From the NCBI RefSeq assembly GCF_002007105.1, contig NZ_MVBC01000001.1:372001-436000 (forward strand): 64,000 nucleotides of DNA, given 5' to 3'. The notes below the pieces were generated by a model. The model was not told where the DNA came from, searched no databases, and saw only the letters and a list, made by a program, of their open reading frames with translations. The DNA comes from Hymenobacter sp. CRA2 (GTDB taxonomy: Bacteria > Bacteroidota > Bacteroidia > Cytophagales > Hymenobacteraceae). The position numbers were made by a program, and so were the translations under genes. This document shows, piece by piece, positions 63,174 through 64,000 of the stretch (positions within the stretch are counted from its first letter, which is position 1; each line of letters opens with the position of its first letter).

Positions 63174-64000
63174 GTGACCCGTTTTCCGCTTCTTTCGCGC
63201 GTTGCCGCGCCACTGCTGCCCGCCCTGGGCTTACTTCTTGCCCCTTTGCTGCTGCCCGGCTGCGGCAGCCGCTCCGACAATGAAGCGTCGGGCACCGCCA
63301 CTGCCTCGGCAGACTCCGCCAAGGCCGCCGTCGTGGACACGGTGAAGCTGAAAATGGAAGCCATGCGCCGCGACTCGCTCAAGGCCGACTCCATTGCCAA
63401 GGTCAACGGGCAGCTGCCGGGCGCCCTCCTGCCGGGTCACCGCATCGTAGCCTTTTATGGCAACATCCGCTCGAAGGGCATGGGCATCCTGGGCCGCGAG
63501 CCGAAGGAGCAGATGTTCCGCAAGTTTGCGGGCGTGCTGAAGGAGTGGCAGGCCGCCGACCCGAGCATCCCCGTGCAGGCCGCTCTGCACAACGTAACCA
63601 TCACGGCCCAGGGCACGCCCGGCAAGGACGGCAAGTGGCGCCTGATGAACTCCAAGGCCACCATCGAAGAAGTCATTTCCTGGGCCCGGGAGCATAAGTG
63701 CATCCTGTTCCTGGACGTGCAGCCCGGCCACAGCACCCTGCAAGTGGAGGTGCCCAAGCTGGAGCAGTACCTCAAGCAGCCCGACGTCCACCTCGGCATC
63801 GACCCGGAATTCTCGCTGGCTACCATGCCGGGCGTGCGTCCCAACCAGCGCATCGGCACCCTCGACGCCAAGGACGTGAACTGGACCATCAATTACCTGT
63901 CGCGCCTCGTGAGCGAGAACAAGCTGCCGCCGAAAGTCCTGACGGTGCACCGCTTCACCCGGAAGATGATTACCAACTACAAGAACATCAAGCTGGACCC
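63174..64000 (+). CDS. lipoprotein of unknown function, partial at window end
   Basis: Open frame from GTG 63174 to the last base (275 codons and continuing). Lipoprotein signal (VTRFPLLSRVAAPLLP and on to LLLPGCGS, Cys near residue 31), then a Ser/Ala/Lys linker (SADSAKAAVVDTVKLK, ARRDSLKADSIAKV). A domain with the start HRIVAFYGNIRSKGMGILGRE, LQVEVPKLEQYL, and HLGIDPEFSLATMPGVRPNQRIGT follows. I do not recognise a named family; FYGNxxSxGMGxLG-type lipoproteins occur in several phyla with TIM-barrel-like predictions. No upstream ATG in frame with a signal is seen, which is why GTG is used. The C-terminus is lost at the window edge. Confidence 0.78.
   Translation, partial: MTRFPLLSRVAAPLLPALGLLLAPLLLPGCGSRSDNEASGTATASADSAKAAVVDTVKLKMEAMRRDSLKADSIAKVNGQLPGALLPGHRIVAFYGNIRSKGMGILGREPKEQMFRKFAGVLKEWQAADPSIPVQAALHNVTITAQGTPGKDGKWRLMNSKATIEEVISWAREHKCILFLDVQPGHSTLQVEVPKLEQYLKQPDVHLGIDPEFSLATMPGVRPNQRIGTLDAKDVNWTINYLSRLVSENKLPPKVLTVHRFTRKMITNYKNIKLD

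Overview
The window is a GC-rich stretch of a Bacteroidota chromosome, most likely Hymenobacter or a close relative in the Cytophagales. The indications are type IX secretion (T9SS) C-terminal sorting domains on three very large secreted proteins, a carboxypeptidase-regulatory-domain TonB receptor, a FadL/SGNH-hydrolase pair, YpdA of bacillithiol metabolism, DUF6526 and DUF4286 proteins, and weak Shine-Dalgarno signals with TAnnTTTG-like promoter boxes. I see no rRNA, tRNA, CRISPR array or prophage.

Layout. 0.1-9.5 kb (+): TonB receptor, a delta-60 repeat T9SS protein, a CDF zinc/cation exporter, an AT-richer lipoprotein, an MFS transporter and three small genes. 9.6-12.9 kb (-): GNAT acetyltransferase, small lipoprotein, prolyl oligopeptidase. 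13.0-25.0 kb (-): a single-strand cluster, the centre of interest, read from right to left as vWA-like lipoprotein, 3-TM protein, tubulin/FtsZ-like protein, 1155-residue protein with an Hsp70/actin ATPase domain, a lower-GC lodger gene, a membrane-anchored Pro-rich protein, a MotA/ZorA-like channel with a long cytoplasmic tail, and a MotB/ZorB/OmpA-like partner. 25.3-30.6 kb: a small protein, a nucleotidyltransferase, a LemA-TPM-TPM operon, a DUF1684 protein and a DEDDh exonuclease. 30.6-32.0 kb: an IS5-family element whose outer inverted repeats also enclose a lipoprotein gene. 32.4-38.4 kb (+): a second repeat-type T9SS protein and DNA polymerase I. 38.5-45.3 kb: three lipocalin-like lipoproteins around YpdA, SGNH hydrolase plus FadL porin, and cyanophycinase. 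45.7-55.6 kb: MgtE, ArfB, DUF2807 protein, a metzincin-like T9SS protease, DUF72, RlpA and two tandem outer-membrane proteins. 55.7-64 kb: penicillin acylase, two TonB-C proteins, a serine hydrolase lipoprotein, a BlaI/M56-TonB sensor pair and a lipoprotein cut by the window end.

How the central cluster may work (inference). An ion-driven MotAB-type stator in the inner membrane with a peptidoglycan-binding partner is encoded next to a tubulin-like GTPase, an actin-like ATPase, a vWA-like lipoprotein and two membrane proteins. From memory, Makarova and Koonin (2010) described an FtsZ-like family linked to vWA, GTPase and OmpA-family genes and predicted membrane remodelling. This locus resembles that idea, with an actin-fold ATPase and a Zorya-like stator added. 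Its function is unknown; cell-envelope mechanics or defence are both possible.

Intergenic regions hold strong hairpin terminators between converging genes, several REP-like inverted repeats, and a degenerate 21-bp tandem array inside the central cluster. Most long antisense reading frames are by-products of high GC and are not annotated.
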